A stretch of 64,000 nt of DNA from Nitrosospira sp. Is2 (GTDB lineage Bacteria; Pseudomonadota; Gammaproteobacteria; Burkholderiales; Nitrosomonadaceae): contig NZ_CP137134.1 in assembly GCF_033095785.1 (NCBI RefSeq), forward strand, positions 744,001 through 808,000. The letters are read 5' to 3'. The position numbers and the translations under genes are program-made. Below, in pieces: positions 51,063 to 60,213 of this stretch. Every line of letters begins with the position of its first letter. Position 1 is the stretch's first letter. The notes beneath the pieces were generated by a model. That model did no database searches. It saw nothing but the letters and a program-made list of their open reading frames with translations, and was not told the origin of the DNA.

Positions 51063-52662
51063 ACGACAAATAATCTTAATTGTCGTCGTTATCGCAATTG
51101 GAGCTGTGTTGGGGGGGCTCATACTGACCTGGGACAAAGCAGCGACACCAGAGGCTACGCACGGTGGCCACGACAAGTCTGACTTGTCTCATGCAGCGCA
51201 TGACAATCACGATCATGGTGACGAGGACGAGGCTAACTCTACCAACGGCCCGCACCCACATCATGAAACCAAAGATAAGTCGGCAGGGGATAAAAGCAAA
51301 AGCCGCGAACCAGGCAAGGGGCCTAAAGGCGGGAAACTGTTTACCCGAAATGGCTTCGGTGTAGAAGTTACCATTTTTGAAAAAGGCATCCCGCCCCAGT
51401 TCCGGCTCTATCTCTATGAGAACGGAAAGCCGCTGCCTCCGTCTGGCGCACATGTCACCGTCACTCTTTCGCGTCTCGGCGCGCCGGCACAGGTATTCAA
51501 CTTCAAACCCGAAGCTGACTATCTGCTCGGCGATCAGGTAGTGGAAGAACCTCACTCGTTCGATATGGTGATTGCCGCCGATCACAAGGGCGAAACTTTT
51601 CGCTGGGGTTACAGCCAGGTCGAGGCACGGGCAGAGATATCGGATGAAGTGCTGAAGAGCATCGGTGTGGAAGTACGTACTGCCGGACCGGCTACGATCA
51701 GACCCACACTCAAGCTACCGGGTGAGATCGGATTCGACGAACACACTATTGTACAAGTCGTGCCCCGTATGCCAGGCATCGTAACTGCCGTCTATTCGCA
51801 CCACGGTCAACAGGTAAAGAAAGGCGAGGTGCTTGCAGTCATTGAAAGTCAGGTATTGGCCGAAATACGCGCGCAATTCCTAGCGGCGCGGAAACGACTG
51901 GGTCTGGCGCAGGTGACCTTTGAGCGTGAAAAACAATTGTGGCAAGAAAAGATTTCCGCCAAGCAGGATTATCTGGCTGCGCAGCAGGCCTTGACTGAAG
52001 CTGAGATTGCCTCGGATCTCGCATTAGCCAAACTACGCACTATAGGATTTCCGCCTGAGGCAGTTCATCAAAGAGGCGAACTGGCCCGATATGATATCCG
52101 CGCCCCCATTTCAGGACTTATCACCGCTAAAGCCGTAGCCCAGGGTCAGGTGCTAAAGGAAGACGCGGAGATTTTTACCATTGCCGACATATCGAGTGTA
52201 TGGGCGCAAATAACGGTGTACGCAAAGGACCTGGATGTGCTTAGGCTAGGGGAGAAAGCCACCATAAGATCAACCGCAATCGATGCCGAAGGCGAAGGAA
52301 CTATCTCTTACATTAGCGCGCTTATTGGCGTACAAACCCGGACCGCCACGGCGCGGGTGGTGCTGGAAAACGAGGACGGACGCTGGCGTCCCGGTATGTT
52401 TATCACCGCAGAGGTGGCGATCGAGGAACTACAGGTGCCAGTTGCCGTCTCGGCGGATGGCATTCAAACCCTGGACGACCATACAGTGGTGTTCGGTCGC
52501 TACGGGCAATACTTTGAAGCGCGCCCGCTCAGGTTGGGCCGCAGCGATGGGCAAATGGTTGAGGTTCTCAATGGGTTTACCGCCGGTGAGCGGTACGCGG
52601 CGAAGAACAGTTTTGCCATCAAGGCCGAGCTCGGCAAATCCGGCGCCTCCCATGACCATTAG
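51055..52662 (+). CDS. czcB: Periplasmic adaptor CzcB (HlyD/RND type)
   Basis: A 535-residue membrane fusion protein anchored by an N-terminal helix (IILIVVVIAIGAVLGGLIL). A long His/Asp-rich segment (about 35-80: HGGHDKSDLSHAAHD and so on) probably binds metal. Then follow a beta domain seen in CzcB/CusB-like long adaptors, a barrel-sandwich hybrid (VVPRMPGIVTAVYSHHGQQVKKGEVLAVI), a hairpin helix pair and the beta-barrel. ATG 51055 fits the AAGGAG spacing better than 51052. It links CzcA to CzcC; the N-terminal extension marks the heavy-metal subfamily. Confidence 0.93.
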   Translation: MNKRQIILIVVVIAIGAVLGGLILTWDKAATPEATHGGHDKSDLSHAAHDNHDHGDEDEANSTNGPHPHHETKDKSAGDKSKSREPGKGPKGGKLFTRNGFGVEVTIFEKGIPPQFRLYLYENGKPLPPSGAHVTVTLSRLGAPAQVFNFKPEADYLLGDQVVEEPHSFDMVIAADHKGETFRWGYSQVEARAEISDEVLKSIGVEVRTAGPATIRPTLKLPGEIGFDEHTIVQVVPRMPGIVTAVYSHHGQQVKKGEVLAVIESQVLAEIRAQFLAARKRLGLAQVTFEREKQLWQEKISAKQDYLAAQQALTEAEIASDLALAKLRTIGFPPEAVHQRGELARYDIRAPISGLITAKAVAQGQVLKEDAEIFTIADISSVWAQITVYAKDLDVLRLGEKATIRSTAIDAEGEGTISYISALIGVQTRTATARVVLENEDGRWRPGMFITAEVAIEELQVPVAVSADGIQTLDDHTVVFGRYGQYFEARPLRLGRSDGQMVEVLNGFTAGERYAAKNSFAIKAELGKSGASHDH

Positions 52663-52699
52663 ACGAGCACCCAGCTGAGAGTAACCAAGGTCACAGATC

Positions 52700-55600
52700 A
52701 TGATTGAACGGATTTTACGCATATCGATACAGCAACGAGGGTTCGTGCTCGGAGGGGTGCTGGCGATGGCGGCACTGGGTATATATAGCTACCAGAGGCT
52801 GCCTATTGATGCGGTGCCGGACATTACCAACGTTCAGGTCCAAATCAATACCGCGGCACCGGGATATTCTCCGGTGGAAGCCGAGCAGCGCGTGACCTTT
52901 CCCATCGAGGTAGTGATGGCCGGGCTTCCCCATCTGCACCATACACGCTCCATCTCGCGCTATGGGCTGTCGCAAGTCACGGTTATTTTTGAGGATGGTA
53001 CTGACATTTATTTCGCGCGCCAGCTGGTGAACCAGCGAATTCAGGAGGCGCAGGGCAACCTGCCTACGGGGATCGTACCAACGATGGGGCCAATCTCTAC
53101 CGGATTGGGAGAAATAGTCATGTGGACGGTCGATGCCGAGGAAGATGCATTAAAACCGGACGGTTCGGCGTATAGCACGACGGACCTGCGCGAAATTCAG
53201 GACTGGATCATCCGGCCTCAACTGCGCATGGTCAGAGGCGTTACCGAAGTGAACGCGATCGGCGGCTTCGTCAAGCAGTACCACGTAACGCCTTATCCTG
53301 AAAAGCTGCTGTCTTTCGGTCTGACGCTGCAGGATGTCGTCCTCGCGCTGGAACGCAATAATCTCAATGTCGGCGCGGGTTATATCGAAAAAAGCGGCGA
53401 GCAGCATCTGGTTCGGATACCTGGCCAAGTAGCAAACCTGGACGAGATCGCAGATATCATTCTGGGAAACCGCCAAGGGGTGCCGATACGCATCAAGGAT
53501 GTCGCCGATGTGATTATCGGCAAGGAGCTGCGAAGCGGGGCCGCCACTCAGAACGGCGAAGAAGTGGTGCTGGGCACCGCGCACATGCTGATCGGCGAGA
53601 ACAGCCGCGCCGTCTCTCAAGCGGTCGCCAACAAGCTGGCAGAAATTAACCGAAATTTGCCCGCAGGGATAGTCATCACCCCCGTCTATGATCGGACCGT
53701 CCTGGTAGATAAGTCTATTCGAACCGTCGCCACCAATCTGCTTGAGGGCGCGGCTCTGGTGATTGTAGTGTTGTTCCTGTTCCTCGGCAACTTGCGGGCA
53801 GCGTTCATCGCTGCGCTTGTCATCCCGCTTTCCATGCTGTTCACCTTTAGCGGTATGGTGGCTAACCATGTGAGCGCCAACCTGATGAGCCTGGGTGCGC
53901 TCGACTTCGGCATCATCGTGGACGGCGCCATCGTCATTATCGAAAACAGTATCCGCCATCTGGCCCATGAGCAGCAAAGGCGGGGACGGGAACTCACGCC
54001 CACCGAGCGCTTTTCGATCGTTTTTGATGCATCCAGGGAGGCGCGCCGGGTCCTGATTTATGGGGAGCTTATTATCATGGTGGTCTATCTGCCCATCTTC
54101 GCGCTCTCGGGAGTGGAAGGAAAAATGTTCCACCCCATGGCATTCACGGTAGTAATCGCGCTACTGGGGGCGATGATCCTCTCGGTGACATTTGTGCCGG
54201 CGGCAATCGCGCTCTTTCTCTCCGACAAAGTGGCAGAAAAGGAAAGTCCGGCAGTGATTTGGGCGAAGAAAGTCTACGTACCCATGCTTGCCGCTACCAT
54301 GCGCAACAAGGGTCTCACGGTTACCCTCGCCGTGGTGATTGTGGTGCTCTCGGGCCTTCTGACAACCAGGATGGGCACTGAGTTTGTGCCCAGTCTTAAC
54401 GAGGGAGATATTGCGCTGCACGCGATACGCATTGTCGGCACAAGCCTGACTACATCCATTGAAATGCAGAATGAGGTAGAGAAGAAGATCAAAGCATTTC
54501 CCGAGGTGGAGAGGACCTTTTCCAAGATCGGAGTCGCTCAGATTGCAACCGACCCGATGCCGCCAAGCGTTGCCGACATCTTTGTCATTCTTAAACCTGA
54601 ATCAGACTGGCCGGGGCCGCACCACACCAAGGCACAGCTGGTAGCCTCTATTGAAAAAGCAGTGCAAGAGATACCAGGTAATAACTACGAGTTCACTCAG
54701 CCGATTCAGATGCGTTTCAATGAACTGCTATCGGGCGTGCGCGCGGATGTCGCGGTGAAAGTGTTTGGCGATGACATGGATACGCTGCTTGACGTGGGAG
54801 AGCAGATCGAGAAGGTTCTCAATACCGTCCCCGGCGCCGCGGATGTGCGAACCGAACAGATCACGGGATTACCGGTGCTTTCCATCCAGATGGATCGAGC
54901 AAAAATGGCGCGCTACGGCTTGAACGGTGCGGATGTCCAGGATGCCGTCACTATCGGAATCGGAGGAACCATGGGGATCTCCGGGAGGAGTGCGGGCCTT
55001 ATTTATGAGGGTGACCGCCGCTTCGACCTTCAGGTTCGACTGCCCGAATCCATGCGTAGCGATATCGAAGCACTCAAACGGCTGCCGATCAGGTTACCTG
55101 CTTCCAACATAGGCGGCGCAGCTACGGCCAATGCCTTCGGCTACGTCCTGTTAGGCGAGGTGGCCAATCTTGAGATCGTCCAGGGCCCCAACCAGGTGAG
55201 TCGGGAAAACGGCAAACGTCGAGTAGTAGTCACCGCTAACGTCCGAGGCCGAGATCTCGGTTCTTTCGTAAACGAAGCGGAAGCACGGGTTGCTGAAAAG
55301 GTGCAGGTCCCCTCCGGATATTGGGTGACATGGGGAGGACAATTCGAGCAACTGATTTCAGCCGCCCAGCGACTTCAGATCGTTATTCCACTCGCCCTTG
55401 GCCTCATTCTCGTTCTGCTTTATACGATGTTCGGGAATTTTCGGGATGGGTTGCTGATGTTTACCGGAGTCCCATTTGCGCTCAGCGGAGGCGTTCTGGC
55501 TTTGTGGGTGCGAGATATTCCTTTGTCCATTTCTGCGGGAGTGGGATTTATCGCATTGTCCGGTGTAGCGGTGTTGAACGGCCTGGTAATGCTGGCCTTT

Positions 55601-55912
55601 ATCCGGGATCTGCGGGAGAAAGGATGGGGGCTGGATGAAGCTATTGAAACCGGCGCTTTCACCCGATTGCGCCCGGTACTGATGACAGCACTGGTAGCAG
55701 CAATCGGCTTCATTCCAATGGCCTTGGCCACCAGTACGGGGGCGGAGGTGCAGCGACCGCTCGCTACGGTGGTGATAGGAGGCATTCTGTCCTCCACCGC
55801 ACTGACACTGCTGGTATTGCCGGTGCTGTACCAGCTGGTTCACGGGAGGGATGTGTCGGCTACTTCGAGAAAAAGTCCGGTTCCGCTGGAGCAGGGAACG
55901 ATCGTAAAGTGA
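52700..55912 (+). CDS. czcA: Heavy-metal RND efflux pump CzcA
   Basis: A 1070-residue inner-membrane proton-driven pump of the HME-RND family. It has 12 expected membrane helices in two halves, and the family motif with the proton-relay acids is read in DFGIIVDGAIVIIENSIRH (helix 4, about residue 412). Two large periplasmic loops (about 35-330 and 570-870) form the porter and docking parts. The divalent (Co/Zn/Cd) class rather than the Cu/Ag class is inferred from the motif and the czcC/czcB neighbours. The start is 37 bases after czcB. No terminator was seen after it. Confidence 0.94.
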   Translation: MIERILRISIQQRGFVLGGVLAMAALGIYSYQRLPIDAVPDITNVQVQINTAAPGYSPVEAEQRVTFPIEVVMAGLPHLHHTRSISRYGLSQVTVIFEDGTDIYFARQLVNQRIQEAQGNLPTGIVPTMGPISTGLGEIVMWTVDAEEDALKPDGSAYSTTDLREIQDWIIRPQLRMVRGVTEVNAIGGFVKQYHVTPYPEKLLSFGLTLQDVVLALERNNLNVGAGYIEKSGEQHLVRIPGQVANLDEIADIILGNRQGVPIRIKDVADVIIGKELRSGAATQNGEEVVLGTAHMLIGENSRAVSQAVANKLAEINRNLPAGIVITPVYDRTVLVDKSIRTVATNLLEGAALVIVVLFLFLGNLRAAFIAALVIPLSMLFTFSGMVANHVSANLMSLGALDFGIIVDGAIVIIENSIRHLAHEQQRRGRELTPTERFSIVFDASREARRVLIYGELIIMVVYLPIFALSGVEGKMFHPMAFTVVIALLGAMILSVTFVPAAIALFLSDKVAEKESPAVIWAKKVYVPMLAATMRNKGLTVTLAVVIVVLSGLLTTRMGTEFVPSLNEGDIALHAIRIVGTSLTTSIEMQNEVEKKIKAFPEVERTFSKIGVAQIATDPMPPSVADIFVILKPESDWPGPHHTKAQLVASIEKAVQEIPGNNYEFTQPIQMRFNELLSGVRADVAVKVFGDDMDTLLDVGEQIEKVLNTVPGAADVRTEQITGLPVLSIQMDRAKMARYGLNGADVQDAVTIGIGGTMGISGRSAGLIYEGDRRFDLQVRLPESMRSDIEALKRLPIRLPASNIGGAATANAFGYVLLGEVANLEIVQGPNQVSRENGKRRVVVTANVRGRDLGSFVNEAEARVAEKVQVPSGYWVTWGGQFEQLISAAQRLQIVIPLALGLILVLLYTMFGNFRDGLLMFTGVPFALSGGVLALWVRDIPLSISAGVGFIALSGVAVLNGLVMLAFIRDLREKGWGLDEAIETGAFTRLRPVLMTALVAAIGFIPMALATSTGAEVQRPLATVVIGGILSSTALTLLVLPVLYQLVHGRDVSATSRKSPVPLEQGTIVK

Positions 55913-56458
55913 CCCGCATATTGCCTTGCCTCCAACTGCGAGCCTCAAATGTTTCCCGGCAGAAATCCGTCGCGCAGATGATCACGACGAGAATTACATC
56001 GAGTGTCGCCCCGATTGGAGTCGCGCAACAGGCACCTGTGTCCCACGTGAATAGCGACAGCAATAGCTCGGCTCACATGTAATTCAAGCCAAAACCAGCC
56101 GGGCAGAAGATAAGTCCGCTTGTTGCCACCGTGCCGAGGTCCACAAGCACGTCGTAGGCCATGTCAAGAAAGCGCTGTGTATACTGATGCCCACTTGCGT
56201 TCAGAAGCCGGCAAAGCCGGTCAGATCATTCGCCACCCTTAACCGTCGAGCAAGGTGAACAATCCGGTGGCAAAAACTCATCAAGTGTTGCCGGGCATTG
56301 TCCACACATAGTCAAGATCACCAGGACAGGCGAAAAACGCATTTCGTTGGCTGAAACCTTTGATTCATAGCGGGGCGACCAAACGGGCGGCGAGCGGCCC
56401 TGCTTCCCACCCATCGATTTAGGTTAAAATGTTTTTTTAATGGCCACGAACCCATCTT
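55913..56458. other. Non-coding or decayed region after czcA
   Basis: These 546 bases have no supported gene. Short minus-strand frames at 55860-56063 and 56226-56414 look vaguely like ends of small membrane or cysteine-containing proteins, but have no ribosome site or recognisable family. The region may be a decayed end of the metal-resistance block. Confidence 0.3.
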
Positions 56459-57664
56459 ATGAAAAAGTCCCGTGTCCCTCATCGCACCAAGTCCCCCCGG
56501 GTTGTTCAGGAGCTTTCCCGCCTTGCGGCGGGGCTTGCGGCTTCTGGAAGCCGCGTAGAAGATGCATTCTGGGAAAACCGGCTGGCGGCAAAGATTCACG
56601 CCCAGTTGCGCACGGGTGACGATCAAAACCTCGAAGCGGCGTTGGATCAGCTCTACGATACCGATCCCGCGGCTTATAGCGAGTTTATCTACGCGATTGA
56701 GGCCGCAATTGAATGCACTTTCTTAACGCGCGACGACCGCAGTTACGACATGCTCATGTTTGCGGTACCGGTGCTGACCTGGTCTCGCTTCTCCATCCCT
56801 TCCGGGCCAATAGCGGGACCAATACTGGCAAACTTGCGCGTTCAGTTGCAAACGCATGTGCTGGCAGCGGATGTTCGGTTCGCGCTGGCCGATTGCCTGT
56901 TCAGCCCGGACCAGTTGCCCCGCGGCTATCATCTTACACACGAGTTGGCCACCAGGCTTTGGGCCGCGGCATTGACGGGAGAACGCGACTTGCACATGAA
57001 TCCCGGCCAGCTTGCCGAAACCGGGCGCTTTCTCTCCGATACCCGCTATCTGCTGGGCGCAATTGCCACGCCACAGGGAAACCCAATGTTTCGCTGGCAA
57101 GAGACTGACCAGGCGGGGAGCGGCCCAGTTGGTTCGAAGCTTTCGAAAGAGGATATATTGCATGAATGGCAATCACACGGCGTAGAAGTTCTGCGGCCCC
57201 TGTTTCAGGGGTGCGCGTTTGAATTGCTGATGCCCGACGGTTTTTTTTCCGCGTGGCGCATGGCCGACCGGCTAGCTCGGCCGTATTCCATGCATGCCAC
57301 CATTGATTTTCTGCAAACCACGCTCAATATTTCTCCGGACAGTCTACGCGCGGTCATTGCGCCCTTTTATGATCAATGGCTGGAGGAATACCGCGTAGGC
57401 TTCACGCTCAAGGACCGGGATGACGTGCTCTACGGCATTGTTTGGGCACTCGTCGGGGATGAGGATGACAACAGTGACATCGTCTCTCAAATCGAAGCGA
57501 CACTGCGGGAATGTGGCGTGACTCATACAACGCTGTTGCAGACGCGTTTCCTTCTCGAGTACTGCGAAGAGTGCGGTGCCCCGCTATTTCCTAACCCTGA
57601 TGGCGAAGTCGTCCACGCGGAGTTTCCTGAAGAAGGCGAGGTAACGCCCATACATCTCCATTAA
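56459..57664 (+). CDS. DUF2863-family protein
   Basis: A 401-residue protein matching DUF2863, found almost only in Betaproteobacteria. It begins with a basic stretch, then helical segments (ELSRLAAGLAASGSRVEDAFWENRLAA). The middle SIPSGPIAGPILANLRVQLQTHVLA and CLFSPDQLPRGYHLT, and a C-terminal part with YCEECGAPLFPN (a zinc-ribbon-like CxxC), are family-like. Its function is not known. The C-terminal cysteines might bind metal or nucleic acid. The next gene is msrB, 55 bases downstream, on the same strand. Confidence 0.8.
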   Translation: MKKSRVPHRTKSPRVVQELSRLAAGLAASGSRVEDAFWENRLAAKIHAQLRTGDDQNLEAALDQLYDTDPAAYSEFIYAIEAAIECTFLTRDDRSYDMLMFAVPVLTWSRFSIPSGPIAGPILANLRVQLQTHVLAADVRFALADCLFSPDQLPRGYHLTHELATRLWAAALTGERDLHMNPGQLAETGRFLSDTRYLLGAIATPQGNPMFRWQETDQAGSGPVGSKLSKEDILHEWQSHGVEVLRPLFQGCAFELLMPDGFFSAWRMADRLARPYSMHATIDFLQTTLNISPDSLRAVIAPFYDQWLEEYRVGFTLKDRDDVLYGIVWALVGDEDDNSDIVSQIEATLRECGVTHTTLLQTRFLLEYCEECGAPLFPNPDGEVVHAEFPEEGEVTPIHLH

Positions 57665-57719
57665 GACTCATTCTGAAACATGGACTCAGCGTGAGCTTTT
57701 TACGAGGAGGCAGCTCATC

Positions 57720-58139
57720 ATGACGGACAAAATCGCGAAATCGGAACAGGAATGGCAAAAACAACTGACGCCGCAGCAATATCAGGTTTGCAGACAAAAA
57801 GGCACCGAACGGGCGTTTACCGGGGAATACTGGAATTGTCGCGACCGCGGAATATACCGCTGTGTCTGCTGTGGAGCCCCCTTATTTGATTCGGAGAGCA
57901 AATTTGATTCCGGTACCGGCTGGCCCTCTTTCTGGCAACCGCTGGAGCCGGATACCGTTGCCGCCCGGGAAGACCAAAGCTTTTTCACACGTCGAACCGA
58001 AGTGCTCTGCGCGCGTTGCGACGCCCATCTGGGACATGTGTTCGACGATGGACCCGAGCCAACCGGTTTGCGGTACTGCATCAATTCAACATCGCTCAAG
58101 CTCGAGCCGTATAATAAGCTACATAACGAGCTAGAATAA
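57720..58139 (+). CDS. msrB: Peptide-methionine (R)-S-oxide reductase MsrB
   Basis: A 139-residue MsrB that repairs the R form of methionine sulfoxide. Catalytic Cys120 is in LRYCINSTSLK; CVCCGAPLF and CARCDAHLGH carry the four structural zinc cysteines; GTGWPSFWQP is the substrate pocket. The ATG has GAGGAGG upstream. It precedes yciB-yciI-bolA-ppiC, a typical betaproteobacterial order. Confidence 0.96.
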   Translation: MTDKIAKSEQEWQKQLTPQQYQVCRQKGTERAFTGEYWNCRDRGIYRCVCCGAPLFDSESKFDSGTGWPSFWQPLEPDTVAAREDQSFFTRRTEVLCARCDAHLGHVFDDGPEPTGLRYCINSTSLKLEPYNKLHNELE

Positions 58140-58180
58140 TTACTTCATCAAACTATTGCGACAGACACAGCTGGCCATTT

Positions 58181-58726
58181 ATGAAGTTTCTTTTTGATCT
58201 CTTCCCGGTCATCCTATTTTTCGTTGCGTTCAAGATTTATGGGATTTACACCGCCACTGCAGTAGCCATCGCCGCCACGTTCGCGCAGATCGGGTGGGTA
58301 TGGTTTCGCCACCGCAAGGTCGATACCATGCTTTGGGTAAGCCTTGTAATCATCGTGATCTTTGGCAGCGCGACACTCATTCTTCAAGACGAGACTTTCA
58401 TCAAATGGAAACCGTCAGTGCTCTACTGGCTGTTCGCCGCTACACTGCTTTTGGCCCATGCGGTTTTCAAGAAGAATTTGATCCGTGTGATGATGAAAGA
58501 GCAGATCGCGCTGCCCGAGCCTATATGGGCTCGCCTCAACGCGAGCTGGGCGGCATTCTTCGCCTCGATGGGAGCGGCTAATCTCTATGTCGCTTTCAAT
58601 TACTCCACTGAAACCTGGGTTAATTTCAAGCTGTTCGGGTTTATGGGCCTGATGCTGGTGTTCGTCGTAGCTCAAGGCCTGATGCTGGGAAAATATATGG
58701 AAGAAAACGAGGATAAGGAAATATGA
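58181..58726 (+). CDS. yciB: Septation protein A homologue (YciB/IspZ)
   Basis: A 181-residue inner-membrane protein with five transmembrane helices and the family start MKFLFDLFPVILFFVAFKIYGIYTAT. Other landmarks are WLFAATLLLAHAVFKKNL and RLNASWAAFFASMGAANLYVAFNYSTETWVNFKLFG. It affects cell envelope and division in E. coli and Shigella. Its stop overlaps the yciI start by four bases (ATGA). Confidence 0.95.
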   Translation: MKFLFDLFPVILFFVAFKIYGIYTATAVAIAATFAQIGWVWFRHRKVDTMLWVSLVIIVIFGSATLILQDETFIKWKPSVLYWLFAATLLLAHAVFKKNLIRVMMKEQIALPEPIWARLNASWAAFFASMGAANLYVAFNYSTETWVNFKLFGFMGLMLVFVVAQGLMLGKYMEENEDKEI

Positions 58727-59028
58727 TGCCTTACGCGATACAGGGAGAGGACATTCCGGATAGCCTGGAAAAAAGACTTGCTGCCCGCCCTGCGCACTTG
58801 GAACGCATCAAGGCATTACAGGATGAGGGACGTCTTATTTTGGCAGGGCCGCACCCGGCGATCGATAGCCCCGACCCCGGCCCCGCCGGGTTTTCCGGAA
58901 GTCTGATCGTTGCGGAATTTGAATCGCTGGAAGCGGCGCGAACCTGGGCAGAGAACGATCCGTATGCCACCTCGGGTGTATATGCAAAGGTAACCGTCAA
59001 GCCATTCAAAAAAATAATGCCATCCTGA
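58723..59028 (+). CDS. yciI: YciI-family protein
   Basis: A 101-residue ferredoxin-like alpha/beta protein of the YciI family. Landmarks are the N-terminal YAIQGEDIPDSLEKRLAARPAHLERIKAL, GRLILAGPHPAIDSPD with a conserved His-Asp pair, and AEFESLEAARTWAENDPYATSGVY. The catalytic role of the family is unclear. Its start overlaps yciB, and bolA follows after five bases, so it is in the same operon. Confidence 0.94.
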   Translation: MMPYAIQGEDIPDSLEKRLAARPAHLERIKALQDEGRLILAGPHPAIDSPDPGPAGFSGSLIVAEFESLEAARTWAENDPYATSGVYAKVTVKPFKKIMPS

Positions 59029-59033
59029 ACCCG

Positions 59034-59312
59034 ATGAGCGACACGACAGAGTTGATCAGGCAGAAGCTCGCAGCACTTGAGCCGGCGAAAATAGACATTA
59101 TTGATGACAGCGCCAGGCATGCCGGACATGCAGGCGCCAGAGGCGGGGGCGGACACTACTCTGTGACCATTGTTTCCTGCCAGTTTTCGGGTAAGACCGC
59201 AGTTGCGCGCCATCGCCTAGTATACGGTGCGCTGCGCGAGTTGATGCACAAGGATATTCACGCGCTCAGCGTAAAAGCGTATACTCCCGAAGAATCCGAT
59301 TTGATCCACTGA
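59034..59312 (+). CDS. bolA: BolA-family protein
   Basis: A 92-residue BolA. It contains the family core DDSARHAGHAGARGGGGHYSV, in which His may help bind a [2Fe-2S] cluster with a monothiol glutaredoxin, and the helix-turn LVYGALRELMHKDIHALSVKAYTPEE. BolA proteins act in iron-sulfur cluster handling and morphology control. It lies between yciI and ppiC in one operon. Confidence 0.93.
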   Translation: MSDTTELIRQKLAALEPAKIDIIDDSARHAGHAGARGGGGHYSVTIVSCQFSGKTAVARHRLVYGALRELMHKDIHALSVKAYTPEESDLIH

Positions 59313-59324
59313 CAAGGAAGCCCT

Positions 59325-60122
59325 ATGCATTTTACGAAACTTTCTCGATTAACGGCGCTCGGCATTTGTGGCCTGATTGCCGCAACAACTGTTCAGGCTC
59401 AATCCGGCTCATCCCTGGCCAAAGTAAATGGCGTAGCAGTTCCTCAGTCCCGCCTCGAGTTCATTGTTAAGGCGCGCACCCTTCAGGGTCAGCCGGATAG
59501 CCCTGAAACCAGGAAAACCTTGCGTGACGATCTGATAACGGAAGAAGTGATCGCTCAGGAGGCGTTGAAAAAAGGATTGGACAAGGACCCCGATTTCGTA
59601 ACCCAGCTTGAGATGGCACGCCAGACAGCCCTCGTTAGGGCATACCAGGTCGATTACATAAAGAGTCATCCGGTAAATGATGACGAACTGCGCAAGGAAT
59701 ATGAAGCGGTGAAAGCGCAGATGGGCGATAAGGAATACAAAGCTCATCATGTCCTGGTGGGGTCCGAGGCGGAAGCAAAGGACATCATCGCTAAAATTAA
59801 AAAAGGCGCAAAGCTTGAGAAGATTGCGCAGGAAAAATCTCTCGACACGGGCAGCAAGGCCAAGGGTGGCGAACTCGAATGGAGCCCCGCGGCAAGCTAC
59901 GTTCAGCCGTTTGGGGAAGCCCTGACCAAGCTGAGCAAGGGCCAGCTCACCGAACAGCCCGTGCATACCAACTTTGGCTATCACGTGATCCGGCTGGATG
60001 ATGTGCGGCCCCTGAAGGTTCCGCCATTTGAGGAGATAAAGCAAAATCTGGCGCAACGTGTATTGCAACGGCAATTCGCTTCTGCGGTCAACGACCTTCG
60101 CGCAAAAGCCAAGGTAGAATAA
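59325..60122 (+). CDS. Periplasmic peptidyl-prolyl cis-trans isomerase, parvulin type
   Basis: A 265-residue foldase with a signal peptide (ending VQAQ), an N-terminal SurA/PrsA-like helical part (about 35-135) and a parvulin domain (about 137-230) with KEYKAHHVLVGSEAEAKDIIAKI, GGELEWSPAASYVQPFGEAL and QPVHTNFGYHVIRLDDVR. It assists folding of outer-membrane or periplasmic proteins. It is the last gene of the msrB-to-ppiC cluster and ends in a terminator. Confidence 0.93.
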   Translation: MHFTKLSRLTALGICGLIAATTVQAQSGSSLAKVNGVAVPQSRLEFIVKARTLQGQPDSPETRKTLRDDLITEEVIAQEALKKGLDKDPDFVTQLEMARQTALVRAYQVDYIKSHPVNDDELRKEYEAVKAQMGDKEYKAHHVLVGSEAEAKDIIAKIKKGAKLEKIAQEKSLDTGSKAKGGELEWSPAASYVQPFGEALTKLSKGQLTEQPVHTNFGYHVIRLDDVRPLKVPPFEEIKQNLAQRVLQRQFASAVNDLRAKAKVE

Positions 60123-60150
60123 TCTCGGAAAAGCTCAAGCAGTCTCAAAT

Positions 60151-60179
60151 AAAAGGCAGTCTCTAGGCTGCCTTTTTTT
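60151..60179 (+). terminator. Intrinsic terminator of the yciB-ppiC operon
   Basis: AAAAGGCAG/CTGCCTTTT with an eight-base loop is followed by T's, 28 bases after the ppiC stop. It separates this operon from the convergent alr gene. Confidence 0.88.
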
Positions 60180-60213
60180 ATACCTAATGGTACGATCGTA
60201 TTGCGCGTGGCAA

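Noticed and set aside
53150..54133. Long minus-strand open frame (327 codons) opposite czcA
   Set aside because: It is antisense to a clear RND pump gene, has a composition typical of an out-of-frame shadow in GC-rich coding DNA, and shows no recognisable motif or ribosome site.
56226..56414. 62-codon minus-strand frame with several Cys after czcA
   Set aside because: No ribosome site, no recognisable family and no neighbour that would support it; kept only as part of the intergenic note.
59409..60074. Minus-strand frame of 221 codons opposite the parvulin gene
   Set aside because: A shadow frame of ppiC; the protein sequence matches no family and has no start signal.
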